Shown here in pieces: positions 53,501 through 61,280 of a stretch of 64,000 nt of DNA. The stretch lies in assembly GCF_030463565.1 (NCBI RefSeq), contig NC_134653.1, positions 35,525,150-35,589,149 of the forward strand. The letters run 5' to 3'. The number at the start of each line of letters is the position of its first letter. The first letter of the stretch is position 1. The notes under the pieces are model-generated. The model searched no databases. It had not been told where the DNA came from and saw nothing but the letters and a program-made list of their open reading frames with translations. A program made the position numbers and the translations under genes. This DNA comes from Pelecanus crispus (taxonomy: Eukaryota > Chordata > Aves > Pelecaniformes > Pelecanidae).

Positions 53501-53657
53501 TTGTTTCTTTGCAAGGATTGCTGAAGCTGCTGCATACAAAGGTTATATGATCTCAGCAACCAGTTATCTTATCTCTGTCAAAGTGGAGCCTCTACCCAAG
53601 TTGTCCCACAACCTGTCAGGATCTCCTCTTATTACCATCCAGCTCACCCACAAATTG
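20439..53657 (+). CDS. ADGRD1: ADGRD1 (GPR133), adhesion GPCR, N-terminal half in 14 exons
   Basis: ADGRD1 is an orphan adhesion GPCR at the plasma membrane that couples to Gs and is activated by a tethered agonist released at the GPS cleavage site of its GAIN domain. Fourteen exons join in one frame for 1572 nt (524 codons with the cassette exon). In order they encode a signal peptide (1-23), a linker, the cassette (64-95), a pentraxin/laminin-G-like domain (about 96-281), a Thr/Ser-rich linker (about 282-303) and most of the GAIN domain (304-524). The product is recognised by close similarity to human ADGRD1: [47 protein letters not shown], and [12 protein letters not shown]. Splice phases are consistent at every junction. 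GPS and the seven helices lie beyond the window. The position just downstream of RAN on the same strand fits known synteny. Confidence 0.96.
20602..20638 (+). CDS. ADGRD1: ADGRD1 exon 2, short linker
   Basis: 37 nt encoding [12 protein letters not shown] plus the first base of a split Gly codon. It is separated from exon 1 by a very small 94-bp intron. The acceptor is TTCTGTGCAG, the donor CAG|GTAAGG. Human ADGRD1 has VYSRSQDHPG here. NYS is a potential N-glycosylation sequon. Confidence 0.92.
21932..21953. repeat. Trinucleotide microsatellite (TGC)n(TAC)n
   Basis: Four TGC units run directly into TAC units. It is too short to be remarkable but may be length-polymorphic. Confidence 0.8.
24109..24483 (-). 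mobile_element. CR1 LINE 3' part, - strand
   Basis: About 375 bp. The - strand frame 24218-24433 reads [17 protein letters not shown] and [20 protein letters not shown], the CR1 ORF2 C-terminus, ending in DVALWDMV and a stop. The element's 3' UTR follows and ends in the reversed ATTCTAGGATTCTATG tail at 24109. It is 5'-truncated and sits antisense inside ADGRD1 intron 2. It is little decayed compared with the copy at 6885. Confidence 0.93.
25075..25158 (+). CDS. ADGRD1: ADGRD1 exon 3
   Basis: 84 nt, phase 1 at both ends, encoding [20 protein letters not shown] then HEFRDTNG. It is nearly identical to human ADGRD1 and begins the sandwich fold of the pentraxin-like region. The acceptor is TTTCTTGACAG. 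The donor is GGAG|GTAGAC. Confidence 0.96.
25159..28476 (+). other. ADGRD1 intron 3
   Basis: 3.3-kb intron that holds a - strand CR1 fragment at 27962-28130. Nothing else is recognised. Confidence 0.8.
27962..28130 (-). mobile_element. CR1 LINE internal fragment, - strand
   Basis: CTTCTCTTCTCCAGGCTGAG, CTCAGCCTCTCCTCGTGCC, CCAGCCCCTTAATCATCTCTG and GGACTTGGTCCAGTATGTCC are the reversed coding part just before the CR1 ORF2 end (FSLEKRR region and upstream). Both ends are missing. Confidence 0.88.
28477..28572 (+). CDS. ADGRD1: ADGRD1 putative cassette exon (32 residues, Asn-glycan rich)
   Basis: 96 nt, a multiple of three, in phase 1 at both ends, so it can be included or skipped without a frameshift. 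The acceptor is CCACCCAG and the donor GTAG|GTGAGG. It encodes [16 protein letters not shown] then [16 protein letters not shown], with four sequons: NFT, NST, NDS and NFS. The joined protein reads smoothly with or without it (TNG then [10 protein letters not shown] when skipped). The main human ADGRD1 form I recall lacks this block. I believe an isoform with an insertion here exists, but I cannot confirm that. Confidence 0.75.
28573..31441 (+). other. ADGRD1 intron 4
   Basis: 2.9-kb intron. The only notable content is the A/C tract at 31201-31320, close to the next acceptor. Confidence 0.8.
31201..31320 (+). repeat. A/C-only low-complexity tract
   Basis: 120 bp made almost wholly of A and C on this strand (three T and one G), in irregular CAAAACC-like words. 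It ends 121 bp before the coding exon at 31442. Confidence 0.95.
31442..31564 (+). CDS. ADGRD1: ADGRD1 exon, start of pentraxin/LamG domain
   Basis: 123 nt, phase 1 at both ends. It encodes [19 protein letters not shown], then a segment ending [13 protein letters not shown]. The two cysteines are likely disulfide partners, and human has CISKPEQCGPE at the same place. The acceptor is TTTTTCCTTTAG and the donor GAAG|GTTAGT. Confidence 0.96.
33560..33680 (+). repeat. Possible ancient MIR/L3-type repeat
   Basis: CAGCCTGTAAAGGAGGAATA, ACAGCACTTCCATACC, and AGAAGGGTGGTGAAGTGCTGG recall the MIR/L3 order (CATCTGTAAAATGGGGATAA, TACCTCATAGGGTTGTTGTG, GTAAAGCGCTTTG). The match is weak. Confidence 0.35.
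34490..35025 (+). mobile_element. Old CR1 LINE 3' part, + strand
   Basis: AGCAGGTTGAGGGAAGTGAT, TATTCCCCTCTACTCGG, GAGTACTATGTCCCATTTT, GTGGGTGGCGAAGCATCAGG, GAGGCTGTGCAATCTGCATC and TTTGAGCAGG are in the order of a CR1 ORF2 end and 3' UTR. It ends CAACTTAATTCATTATGATTCTTTG. It is more diverged than the copies at 24109 and 50476, so it belongs to an older subfamily. Confidence 0.85.
35796..35847. repeat. 22-bp tandem duplication, 2.3 copies
   Basis: The unit TCACAGGAGGAAAAGGGGAT plus TA starts at 35796 and again at 35818, and a third partial copy starts at 35840. The two full copies are identical. Confidence 0.95.
36212..36391 (+). CDS. ADGRD1: ADGRD1 exon, pentraxin/LamG core
   Basis: 180 nt, phase 1 at both ends. 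It encodes [20 protein letters not shown], then [20 protein letters not shown] and [11 protein letters not shown]. The acceptor is TTTCATCAG. The donor CCAG|GTGATG is weak. The frame stays open past it, and a stronger donor follows 72 nt later, giving a possible longer in-frame variant. The body is clearly homologous to human ADGRD1. Confidence 0.95.
36392..37597 (+). other. ADGRD1 intron 6
   Basis: 1.2-kb intron. Its first 72 nt are open in the exon frame and end at GCG|GTAAGA (GT at 36464-36465). An acceptor-like TTTACTCTTGCAG ends at 36451. An AATAAA-like hexamer occurs near 36880 without other evidence of a 3' end. Confidence 0.75.
37598..37852 (+). CDS. ADGRD1: ADGRD1 exon, end of pentraxin/LamG domain
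   Basis: 255 nt, phase 1 at both ends, the largest exon seen here. It encodes [31 protein letters not shown], then [20 protein letters not shown] and [15 protein letters not shown] lies where pentraxins carry the HxCxSWxS signature, but Leu replaces the cysteine, as in human ADGRD1. NGT and NTT are potential N-glycosylation sites. The donor is ATCG|GTGAGT. Confidence 0.97.
37853..41447 (+). other. ADGRD1 intron 7
   Basis: 3.6-kb AT-rich intron without recognised repeats beyond T runs near 39497-39525 and 40800-40813. Confidence 0.8.
41448..41512 (+). CDS. ADGRD1: ADGRD1 exon, Thr-rich linker
   Basis: 65 nt, phase 1 in and phase 0 out. It encodes [20 protein letters not shown] then PV, matching human LLSSTLPSLFMTSTASPV. 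It is the linker between the pentraxin-like and GAIN domains and is probably O-glycosylated. The donor GTG|GTAGGA is moderate. Confidence 0.9.
41513..42310 (+). other. ADGRD1 intron 8
   Basis: 798-bp AT-rich intron with no recognised element. Confidence 0.8.
42311..42466 (+). CDS. ADGRD1: ADGRD1 exon, start of GAIN domain
   Basis: 156 nt, 52 whole codons. It encodes [20 protein letters not shown], then [20 protein letters not shown] and [11 protein letters not shown]. The human counterpart is [13 protein letters not shown]. Three sequons are visible (NLT, NVS, NKS). The segment fits the helical subdomain A of the GAIN fold. The acceptor is CTCCTGTAG and the donor GAG|GTAAGC. Its GC content is higher than its surroundings. 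Confidence 0.96.
42467..45195 (+). other. ADGRD1 intron 9
   Basis: 2.7-kb intron. Its middle (42847-43338) is richer in GC and CpG and holds an open frame of 163 codons beginning at GTG, with no recognisable domain. No repeat is recognised. Confidence 0.75.
45196..45255 (+). CDS. ADGRD1: ADGRD1 exon, GAIN helix
   Basis: 60 nt, 20 whole codons: [20 protein letters not shown]. Human has FLKAVGEILLLPGWIALSED. The acceptor is TTATCTTTTAG, the donor GAG|GTAAGA. It is an amphipathic helix of GAIN subdomain A. Confidence 0.95.
45256..46519 (+). other. ADGRD1 intron 10
   Basis: 1.26-kb intron with no recognised element. Confidence 0.8.
46520..46637 (+). CDS. ADGRD1: ADGRD1 exon, GAIN helix and strand
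   Basis: 118 nt, phase 0 in and phase 1 out. It encodes [20 protein letters not shown], then [19 protein letters not shown]. Human has LSLIDTIDTVMGHVSSNL and TVEGSSAMA. The acceptor has a long pyrimidine tract (TTCTTCTTCCCCCAG). The donor is GCAG|GTAGGA. Confidence 0.95.
46638..47555 (+). other. ADGRD1 intron 11
   Basis: 918-bp intron with no recognised element. Confidence 0.8.
47556..47666 (+). CDS. ADGRD1: ADGRD1 exon, GAIN strands
   Basis: 111 nt, phase 1 at both ends. It encodes [20 protein letters not shown] then [17 protein letters not shown]. Human has NSSHYRFPAHGQSFIQIPHEAFH. NLS is a sequon at the same place as the human NSS. The acceptor is TTATCACACAG, the donor AAAG|GTAAGA. Confidence 0.96.
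47667..49397 (+). other. ADGRD1 intron 12
   Basis: 1.7-kb intron with short A and T runs only. Confidence 0.8.
49398..49473 (+). CDS. ADGRD1: ADGRD1 exon, GAIN segment
   Basis: 76 nt, phase 1 in and phase 2 out. It encodes [20 protein letters not shown] then NPMDT and AA of a split Lys codon. Human has [22 protein letters not shown]. The acceptor is TTTCCACAG, the donor CCAA|GTAAGT. Confidence 0.95.
50476..50900 (+). mobile_element. CR1 LINE 3' part, + strand, well preserved
   Basis: A single open frame (50476-50829) reads [59 protein letters not shown] and [18 protein letters not shown], then DVALWDMV and stop. This is the intact C-terminus of CR1 ORF2, the reverse-transcriptase protein. 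The 3' UTR follows (GTTGGGTTGATGGTTGGACT, CCTTTCCAATCTTAATGATTCC). It is 5'-truncated and so cannot move. It resembles the copy at 24109 closely, so both are probably from the same fairly young subfamily. Confidence 0.95.
50975..51075 (+). mobile_element. CR1 LINE 3'-end fragment, + strand
   Basis: TTTAGTGGTGGACTTGGCAG, GGTTAATGGTTGGACTTGG, CTTAAAGGTCTTTTCCAACC and two ATTCTATG repeats are the canonical CR1 tail. It lies about 75 bp after another CR1 tail in the same direction. Confidence 0.93.
52208..52250. repeat. 21-bp tandem duplication
   Basis: TTTTTGACGCTTCAAGTTTCA occurs twice in direct succession with a period of 21 (TTGACG at 52211 and 52232). The copies are identical. Confidence 0.95.
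53516..53657 (+). CDS. ADGRD1: ADGRD1 exon, late GAIN domain
   Basis: 142 nt, phase 2 in and phase 0 out. It encodes [40 protein letters not shown] and TIQLTHKL. Human has TKIAEAMHHQD, FATSHLISLEVSPPPTL and [21 protein letters not shown] is a conserved sequon. The acceptor is TTTCTTTGCAAG and the donor TTG|GTAAGT. It is the last exon I can place with certainty. Confidence 0.96.
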
Positions 53658-55259
53658 GTAAGTGAAATGGAACTACTAGTTTAGGCTATCGTCAGGGCTC
53701 TTCAAAATTCGGTGTCTGTGGTGTTGTCTTTGTATTTCTCTTGTAATTTTTGTGGGCGGTTTTTGCAGCAATTCAGATGGCATCTGTGACTACAATACTA
53801 GGTTTTTCCAACTTTTATGCTTTGGTGACTTCTGTTTCCATCACTGCCAAAAGCTGATTAGTGCACGTGTTGGAAAAGACGGTGAAGTGACAAGTATCGC
53901 TTTAGGCCTTTCTGTATATACTGTTCTGTGGATGTGTTTGTGCAATCTGCAATGGGATGGTGTGAATTACTGCTTTCTCATTAGCACTGTCAAAACCAAG
54001 AATTCACTTATGGTTTTTGCTTTTGGTCTTAATCCACACTGAGATAACTGAGGTGTTTTGAATGTTTTCATGAATAAACCCAGAGAAGGAGCTCCTCCAA
54101 GGGCAAGTACAAGTATGATGGGCAGAGCATCTCCTGGGATAGGAGCGGAGCAGGTTCAAATCCCTGTTCTAGTGTGAGCTGCCCTTTCTAGAGAGCAGAG
54201 CATGCTGAATCTGAGAAACGAGACAAGAAATGTGAGAATCTGAGAAAACTTGGAGACAAGTTTTATTCAAACTGATCAATTTTGGTAAGACATTTCAATT
54301 TCACCAAATTAGCTTATTCCGGCAAGAAACTGGAAAAATAGCTGGTTTTGTTTGCTCTTGGAGAAAAGACATCTCTTTTTGTCTTGCCCGTGGAATGGAG
54401 AATAGTTGAGTTCAAACTCTGGGGTGCTGGTGTGAGGCATGCAGCCTCTATGACCTACTTACAGCATTGAATGGAAATGGAAAAGAGAGATTTCAATTCT
54501 TAAATGTTTCCTAGAAAACATTTCCTAGATGTTCTTCTGAATATTTTATCATACTTCTCTTTCAATGGCTGTTTTCAAGCCAGTTTATCTTCTTCCTGTT
54601 GGGCTTCTGACAAAGATGGAGTAGGCTACGGAAAACAAATATATGAAAAAACCCTAAGGCATAGAAATGAAAAGTGTTTTGCTGACAGTTGTTCAAACTA
54701 AGGACTCTCCTGAATGTCCCTAGTGGCCTCTTAGAGGCGGGCATTTGCAAAGTGAGGACTCTATTTTGTGTAGATCGTTTATAAAATGTACTTTGCTTTA
54801 TTTATTCAGGTACCTCCTCATGCTTTAGTATGATGACTTACTAGCAGGCTGTTAAACCTGTGGCTTTTTGCTTTATGCCTGTTGACTTTCACTGTGAAGA
54901 TCACTGGGATCTTGGTACACAGATAGAGATTTTACATTTGTCATCTGTCTCTCTCTGGTTTAGTCAGCAGAATCCATGAGAATGTAGTATGAACGTGTCT
55001 GACACATCCTGTCTATAACAGATCCAGGTTGACTGGGAGTTTCAGACTCTACATAGAGCAGTGTGTGCGTTGTGTTGTGCCTTGGGGCAGTGGCTGTTTT
55101 CTCTTGCAGAGCTCTTGTTGCTAACTGGCAATGCATTCACAGGCAGCATCTATTACCTGCCATAATATTTCTACAGTTACTTCCATTTTGGGGAATGTTC
55201 TGCTCTTACTAACCTTGCTGACACCTGTTCAGGTGTGACTTGATTTTGGCATTTGGTGG

Positions 55260-55333
55260 GATTTTTGCGTGTCTGTGTTTGTTTTGTTGTCGGTTTTTTT
55301 GTTTGGTTGGTTTTTTAAAATTTTTTTAAAAAT
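55260..55333. repeat. T/G-rich low-complexity tract
   Basis: Repeated TTTG, TTGG and T runs followed by TTTTAAAATTTTTTTAAAAA. Simple sequence without a regular period. Confidence 0.8.
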
Positions 55334-56761
55334 CTTTGCAAGAAATGGGGAAACTTATTCCACTGTATTAACAGCATTGAAAAAGTAGCTCGGTGCTGTC
55401 TGAAATCAGTCCATAAATACATGCCAATACATTTGTATTTAAAGTTCCGAGAATTTTAGTTATAAGGGGAGAAATATTTCTAAATGTGTAGTGAGCATGA
55501 TCTTAAACTCTGTTCAATAAACTGTACTGGGATAATAAATGTGCTAGATCTTGCTCTTAGGCATACAACCCTGCAAGGAGATGGGTGTGCCTTCTGTGCT
55601 CTATCCCTCTGAAAGACAAGGAACTTCTCACCCGCCTGCTAACTCCCTCCAGTAACAATCTGCGGCTGGCTTTCACACCTTATTAACTGGTACCATCCTG
55701 TTACTTTGAGAAGTTTGGGAGATGCAATGAAGCTTTGCTGCACAAGTACAGTTAGAAAATTCATAATCTCATTGTGTTTTTTACCCCTGAAAATTGTGCG
55801 GACTTGAATCGGAAACTGGTCCCGTGCTGGACTAAATATCCATTTCTCCAGTGTTTTTCAAATCAAAACTAAGTGCAACTGTGTGAGATATTTTCTATGC
55901 TTGTTCCAGAACCTAATTTCAGTATAATCTGATGGTGAAACACTTTGTATATCTCCTGGCTTGGTTTCTAAAATTCCTTTTACAATTCCAAATCAGATGT
56001 AAAAAATCCAAACGCTAAAAACTTTCAAATACCAAAACATTCTGAAATCATGAAATGCGTTGAAACAGAAAATCTGTTTTGACATCACAAAATATTTTAT
56101 TTAAATTTTTGTTTGCCGTATTTAATTTATATTGTTTTCTCAGTGGAAGAGTATAATCTAGAGTCAGAATAGGTGTTTAAAAGGAGAAGTAGGCATAAAA
56201 GTTTGTAAACAGAATTAATAAAGCAATAGTTTGAGATCTGGGCAATGGGAATACATCTAGTTATCTGCTCTGCCTTTCTTGTATTTTTTCTGCTGTTCAT
56301 GTGAATTCACTAAAAAAATCTATTAATAAGTGAGCAACAGAACCAACCCAAATGCCTCTGGGAGTCTTAGACATGGATTCCAAATTCTGCGAGTAATCAT
56401 GGGAAACAAAGACATAGTGTGGGTAGAAATACACTGAATATTTGTCTGTGGGGAAGATGTGCAGTACGGAGTTGCGAGCAGAATGTGTGCAGCTCTGCTG
56501 AAGTGGTGTATACATTGAATCCGGTAGAAGACTGCTTGCCTCTGACGCCTGTGGCTTTGGGAATATAGTTTCTCTTCTGGCTTTTAATTAGTGGGAATGT
56601 TTAATATTAAGGAAAGGATGGATAGATCATACCTTCCAGTTTTGCGTAAATAAGGCAACAGTCGGCCAAATCTGTTCTCTTTTATGCTGCTGTAGATTTT
56701 AAATAGCTCCAATGAATTCCATGGAATAATTTTAAGCAATATAAATTTAGACTATTGACTT

Positions 56762-56830
56762 GTGAATTTACTTAAGTAAATTACTTAAGCAAATTTACAT
56801 GAGTAAATTTAAGTGAATTTACTTAAGCAG
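56762..56830. repeat. AT-rich palindromic/direct repeat cluster
   Basis: A perfect 18-bp palindrome AATTTACTTAAGTAAATT occupies 56765-56782. The 15-mer GTGAATTTACTTAAG occurs at 56762-56776 and again at 56813-56827. Between them lie variants of ATTTAC and GTAAAT in both directions. The whole can pair with itself in several registers. Confidence 0.95.
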
Positions 56831-59800
56831 ATCAGGAAATGACTGCATGACTCTGAAACCTTTCATATGATAGCAGCACAGGCCCTTCCTATCATGCTAT
56901 GTATTATTTCACTCCTTCATTTGGTTGAGTATGATTGCTCATGAAATAAAAGTAGAATTTAAAACGTTAAAGAAATTCTGGCTGCAAGATCACTGTGTTA
57001 AAGTATGTACTTTAAAATAAAGAGTAACGAGCTATTTATGTAACTTTATGATTGAATATAATGGTTAAACCAAGAGCATAAAATCTGGTTTAGAAACCAG
57101 TTTCATCCATTAAAATTCTGCTTGCTTGCTTATAGTAATGGGATAAACATTTGAAGTGGATACCAATCTCATTCTTATGGCTGCCCGTTTGTTCCACATA
57201 ATCTTCTCAGTTTAACAGAGAGGAAAGTATAATAAGAAAATGAAGTAAAAAATAACAAGTCCAAACAAATACTTTTTCTGTATTAGAATTTGTTTGAGTC
57301 TGACTTTTTCCAGTTGATCTGGTTTAGCTACTCCAATGGAGTCTATTGGGTTGCACACGTAGAAAAATGAGGAGTGGAAGGAGAATATGGTTTCTTGTAC
57401 TGATTGTAGCGATGCTTGGCACAGCTTAATAAAACTTTAATTCTTTTTCTTCTAGTGTGTATAGGAAAAGTGCCAATCATTGAGCAACAGAAGACAAAAG
57501 GGAGTAAAATAAAACATGTCTATTTTAGGAAATAGTTACAAAGAGAAATCTCTGTGAACTGAATATCACCTCTTGAATCAAAACTTCACACAGCATTTAT
57601 CATTCCACAGTCTAACTCGCTGTTAGTTAAATCTTAGGCAAGAATTCTCTGGGTTTCTCTGAAATCGTCTGCATTTTTTACGTAGCTTTTAAGAGCTTGT
57701 GAGATGATGAAATTTCTCTTTCTTTTTGAAACACGTGGCAATACAAATCGATGCTAATATCTAATCAATTAGGTGAAATGCAGGGAATGCTGCTGAATGA
57801 TGCGCTAATGCTTCCTTTTCTACAGAACATCACGGGGCAGTGGGCACTGAGTGCCCAGGCTGGGGGCAGGCTGGGGGCTAAACTGGTGCTGTGGAGCACA
57901 GGAGCCGAGAAGTCACCTCGCAGTTAATACAGCCACTGTTAAGTTCACGGGTACAAGGACTAGGGAGACTAGACTACAGACTCGCTTCCATCAGAGAGAA
58001 CGTAAGAAGAGGACACCGGTAATTACAGCCATTAGGCCTTGATGTTCAGGCTCGCAGCTGGACTCTCGTGGGACCAGTGCTGCTGGTCGACATTCTTTCT
58101 ACCAACAGAGCAGGCAGGGAATTTTCTGGTCAAGCTTCCATTAGCGGAAAATGGTTTTCTGACTTAAAATAGAAATTCTCATGAATCAGAATGAATAAGT
58201 CATCCCAATTTTTTCGCAGGATAAAAATACTACTTGTTTAAGTCTTCTTAAGAAGTAAAGACTCCCTGTGGGTAGGACAGACATGTTCATTTTACTTCTT
58301 ATAGCGTTATTTTTATTTTAATTGTCAGTATTCTAACAACAGTTTATTTTGTTGCACAATCCCTGAAACCGGTTTTTCTGTTACTCTTCCTTTTTCTTGT
58401 GTTTATGAAAATATTAACAGCTTTAGAAAGATTATTTTGCAGGAAGACTTCAACAAGGATTTAAAATTAATTTCTTTGCATAAGAACATAAAGTGATCAA
58501 GTGTTTTATTCTTTCTGCCATTCTGAGGAATGCTTATCTGCTCTTTCTATCCACAGTGTCCACTTTTGCAGCACAGCGATAGAGCTAGGGGTGAAAAGCA
58601 ACTCTCGTTTTCCTTCTCTCTAGATATAAGATAGCTTTTTCCTCTGATATTTGGGGATCATCGAGGGCCTTTTTGCTTGAGGCTTTTTACATATTGAAGA
58701 ATTACATTGATGGATCTTTTTAATGACTTCTCACTGCTTAGGGTACAAGATGACGGTGAGAGAGAACCAGTAGCACTTTGTGACACTGCAGACTCAGATC
58801 TGTTGTTGTCACTCTGTCAAGCTGTTTTATTAATAGTGGGATTTTAAATATCATTTAATATTTTCTACTGTTGATTCAATGTTTGTCATAATGCAGTCTT
58901 GCCAGTCAACATACAAGAAAAGAATGAGAAGAGCTTGCTCTATGTATACATAGTTTTCTTTTTATAGCTCACCTGAAAAACTAGCAGACAAAGGCTCTAA
59001 TGCAAGAAAATTATGGTCATTGACAGCTAGTATTGCTTGTAATTGTGGCATATTCAGTGTGAACACATGTTTTCCTCTAAACTTACCAGCTCCCGTGATA
59101 TATCTGCTGATCAGGTCAGGTTGTAGTATGTGGTAGTCTCTGCTCTGGAGACTGGAACACTTCCAGCCCATCAAGGAGGATCGGAGTGAGAATAAGGGAA
59201 ATAGTAAGAGGATCAACAGTCGTAACCATTGCTCATCTCTAGCCAATGTGTATGATGGCTGAAGAGGTGACTGCATGGTACTTATGGGAGCTCTTGATGA
59301 ACTTGAACCAAAAGAATAGGCTATGTTCCTGCTGGATAGCTACTCACATCAAACTCACTGTTACGGCTTGGCGCGTGCATCGGTAATTTTAAGAGGAAGT
59401 CCAAAGACCAAAACAGTAAAGATACATTTAAGCTAGATCTGTGCTCCTTAGTGGAACTACCCTGAGGGATATCATTTTGGCTTTACTATTGAATGGACGT
59501 AATGAATTTGAATATGAGCCTATATCAAGGTGTTAAACTTTTCGCAAAATGTTTAGGATTTCTTTGGAAAAGCTTTAGATTACATTCCCAGCATCTTGGT
59601 CAAAGAAGGCTGAAAAAACTTCAGATGTTGGGCACACAATATCTTCAGTCAGACATTGTTCTTTATAACTGTAAAGATGTCAAGTTACATTAAAGATGCA
59701 TTTTTTGAATTATTTCTTTACAGTAGGTTGCAGTATTTATTCTAATATAAACATTTCCCTTCATCAGCAAAATTTTGTCTAAACTAAGCCGTCTAAGAGA

Positions 59801-61243
59801 TAAAAGTTGATACGCTACGTTACAACAGTCAGCTGTTATTCAGGAACATTTCAGTGAAAGACAGACATTTTTTTGACTGATTTTAAAAATTACGATACTC
59901 TGCTCTTCAGCAACTTGGGTGAACTACTGTCTCCAGCAAAAAAGATAACAGAAATCAACTAACACCTTCAGGCTGTATGGAATGATGTGAAGACTGACGG
60001 TAGTTTGCAGTTGAAGGCTTAATCTCGACCTGTCCAGATGTTTTGTAATGAAGCAACAGTACATTTTGTAAAATGATTATCCTCAAAAAATTTCTGTTTC
60101 TGGCAAGATGTTTTTCATAGCAGGAACAACTAGGGAAACTAACATTTCACTTATATGATCCAAGAAATTACAGCACAGGGTAGAAATTTAGAAGAGACGA
60201 ATGTCAAGGCTGAAATGCATACACAACATGCTCTGGCCAGTGTCAGGAGAGGCAACAGAGGGAGAAATGGTGTAAAACTGCACCAATATTTTGTACAATC
60301 CATACGGCTATCTAGCAGAGACCTTGATCTTTGACCACACTGAAGTAACTTTTTGACACTGTCTTGGGGACAAAGTAGCTATAAATCCTTGTCTTTCCTG
60401 ACAAGGCAGCTGACCATCTTTCAGCAGATAGAAATACCAGCTTGGTGTAAGCCCAGGCGTACTGGGTGCAGAGAGGGTAAAGGACTCGGGTGATGGGGCA
60501 AGAGGGGAGCATGCATACCCTGGATGACGCACCACAGCACACTGCTCTGTTGATCCCTTACTGTTGACTGGCACCATAGAGAAAATTGCCTTACGGTTAG
60601 AACAACACTTTTTGTACGCTAGTTTCGACCACTTCAAGGCTTCTATAGTTTTCTGCAGGGCTTTATTTTCCCTTTCCTTTTTGCAGAAGGGGAACATGTG
60701 CACCCGCAGTTCTGGAGAATGATAAACTCCTGTTACGCCCTCTGACAGGGGGCCTCACAGGAAGATTAGATGCAAATTGGGAATTCTTAATGTAGCTGGT
60801 TTTCCCCCAAATATATCTAATGCAAATGCCATTTTAAAGTTTTATTTGATTCTGGGAAAAAAATGCGCTTTACTAAGATACTACCAAGTCAGGACTAATT
60901 TAGCATTTGTTCCACCTCATTCCTTTGCTCCTTCTGGTTCATTTTAACAAATGTAGTGCTTGGGGAGTTGTCTGCCTCACCATGAAGTGTTAATCTTTCC
61001 TACCATTTTATTACACTGAATCATTCGGCAGCTGCTTCTCTTCTCATTTTTTGACCAACTCCTCTCTCGATCATTTCTCTGCTTCTGCTTTTTTACTTTC
61101 TGCAATGAATGCTTCCCATCAGAACCCCACGGTGGCCGGCTTCCTCTAAGCCCCTCGCTAGAGCGCTTTGTCAATGAAGCTTTATCAGCTTTTCCTGTTA
61201 ATCCCATCTCATATTCTGTTATGTGACTTCCTTAAATCTCCAG

Positions 61244-61280
61244 AACCGGGAGTCCTATGAGAGCGTCAGCATTCATTATT
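61244..61280 (+). CDS. ADGRD1: ADGRD1 candidate exon just before the GPS region
   Basis: 37 nt between CTTCCTTAAATCTCCAG and GTAAGTG, both good splice sites. Joined in phase 0 to the previous exon it reads LTHKL then NRESYESVSIHY and leaves a T that could begin a Cys codon. In human ADGRD1 the same place reads KHRL, TRKQHSEATNSSN and RVFVYC before AFLDF. Strand direction, phase, the Y-C ending and the position all fit, but the match is short and six residues shorter than human. The following exon (AFLDF and GPS) was not found before 64000. Confidence 0.45.

Larger units (their letters stand above)
49474..53515 (+). other. ADGRD1 intron 13
   Basis: 4.0-kb intron. It carries a well-preserved + strand CR1 copy (50476-50900), a second CR1 tail (50975-51075) and a 21-bp tandem duplication at 52208-52250. 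Confidence 0.85.
53658..61243 (+). other. ADGRD1 intron 14
   Basis: At least 7.6 kb of AT-rich DNA. It contains T/G-rich simple sequence at 55260-55333, the palindromic AT-rich cluster at 56762-56830 and a - strand open frame of 131 codons (60308-60703) with no recognised domain. No CR1 copy is recognised. Confidence 0.7.
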
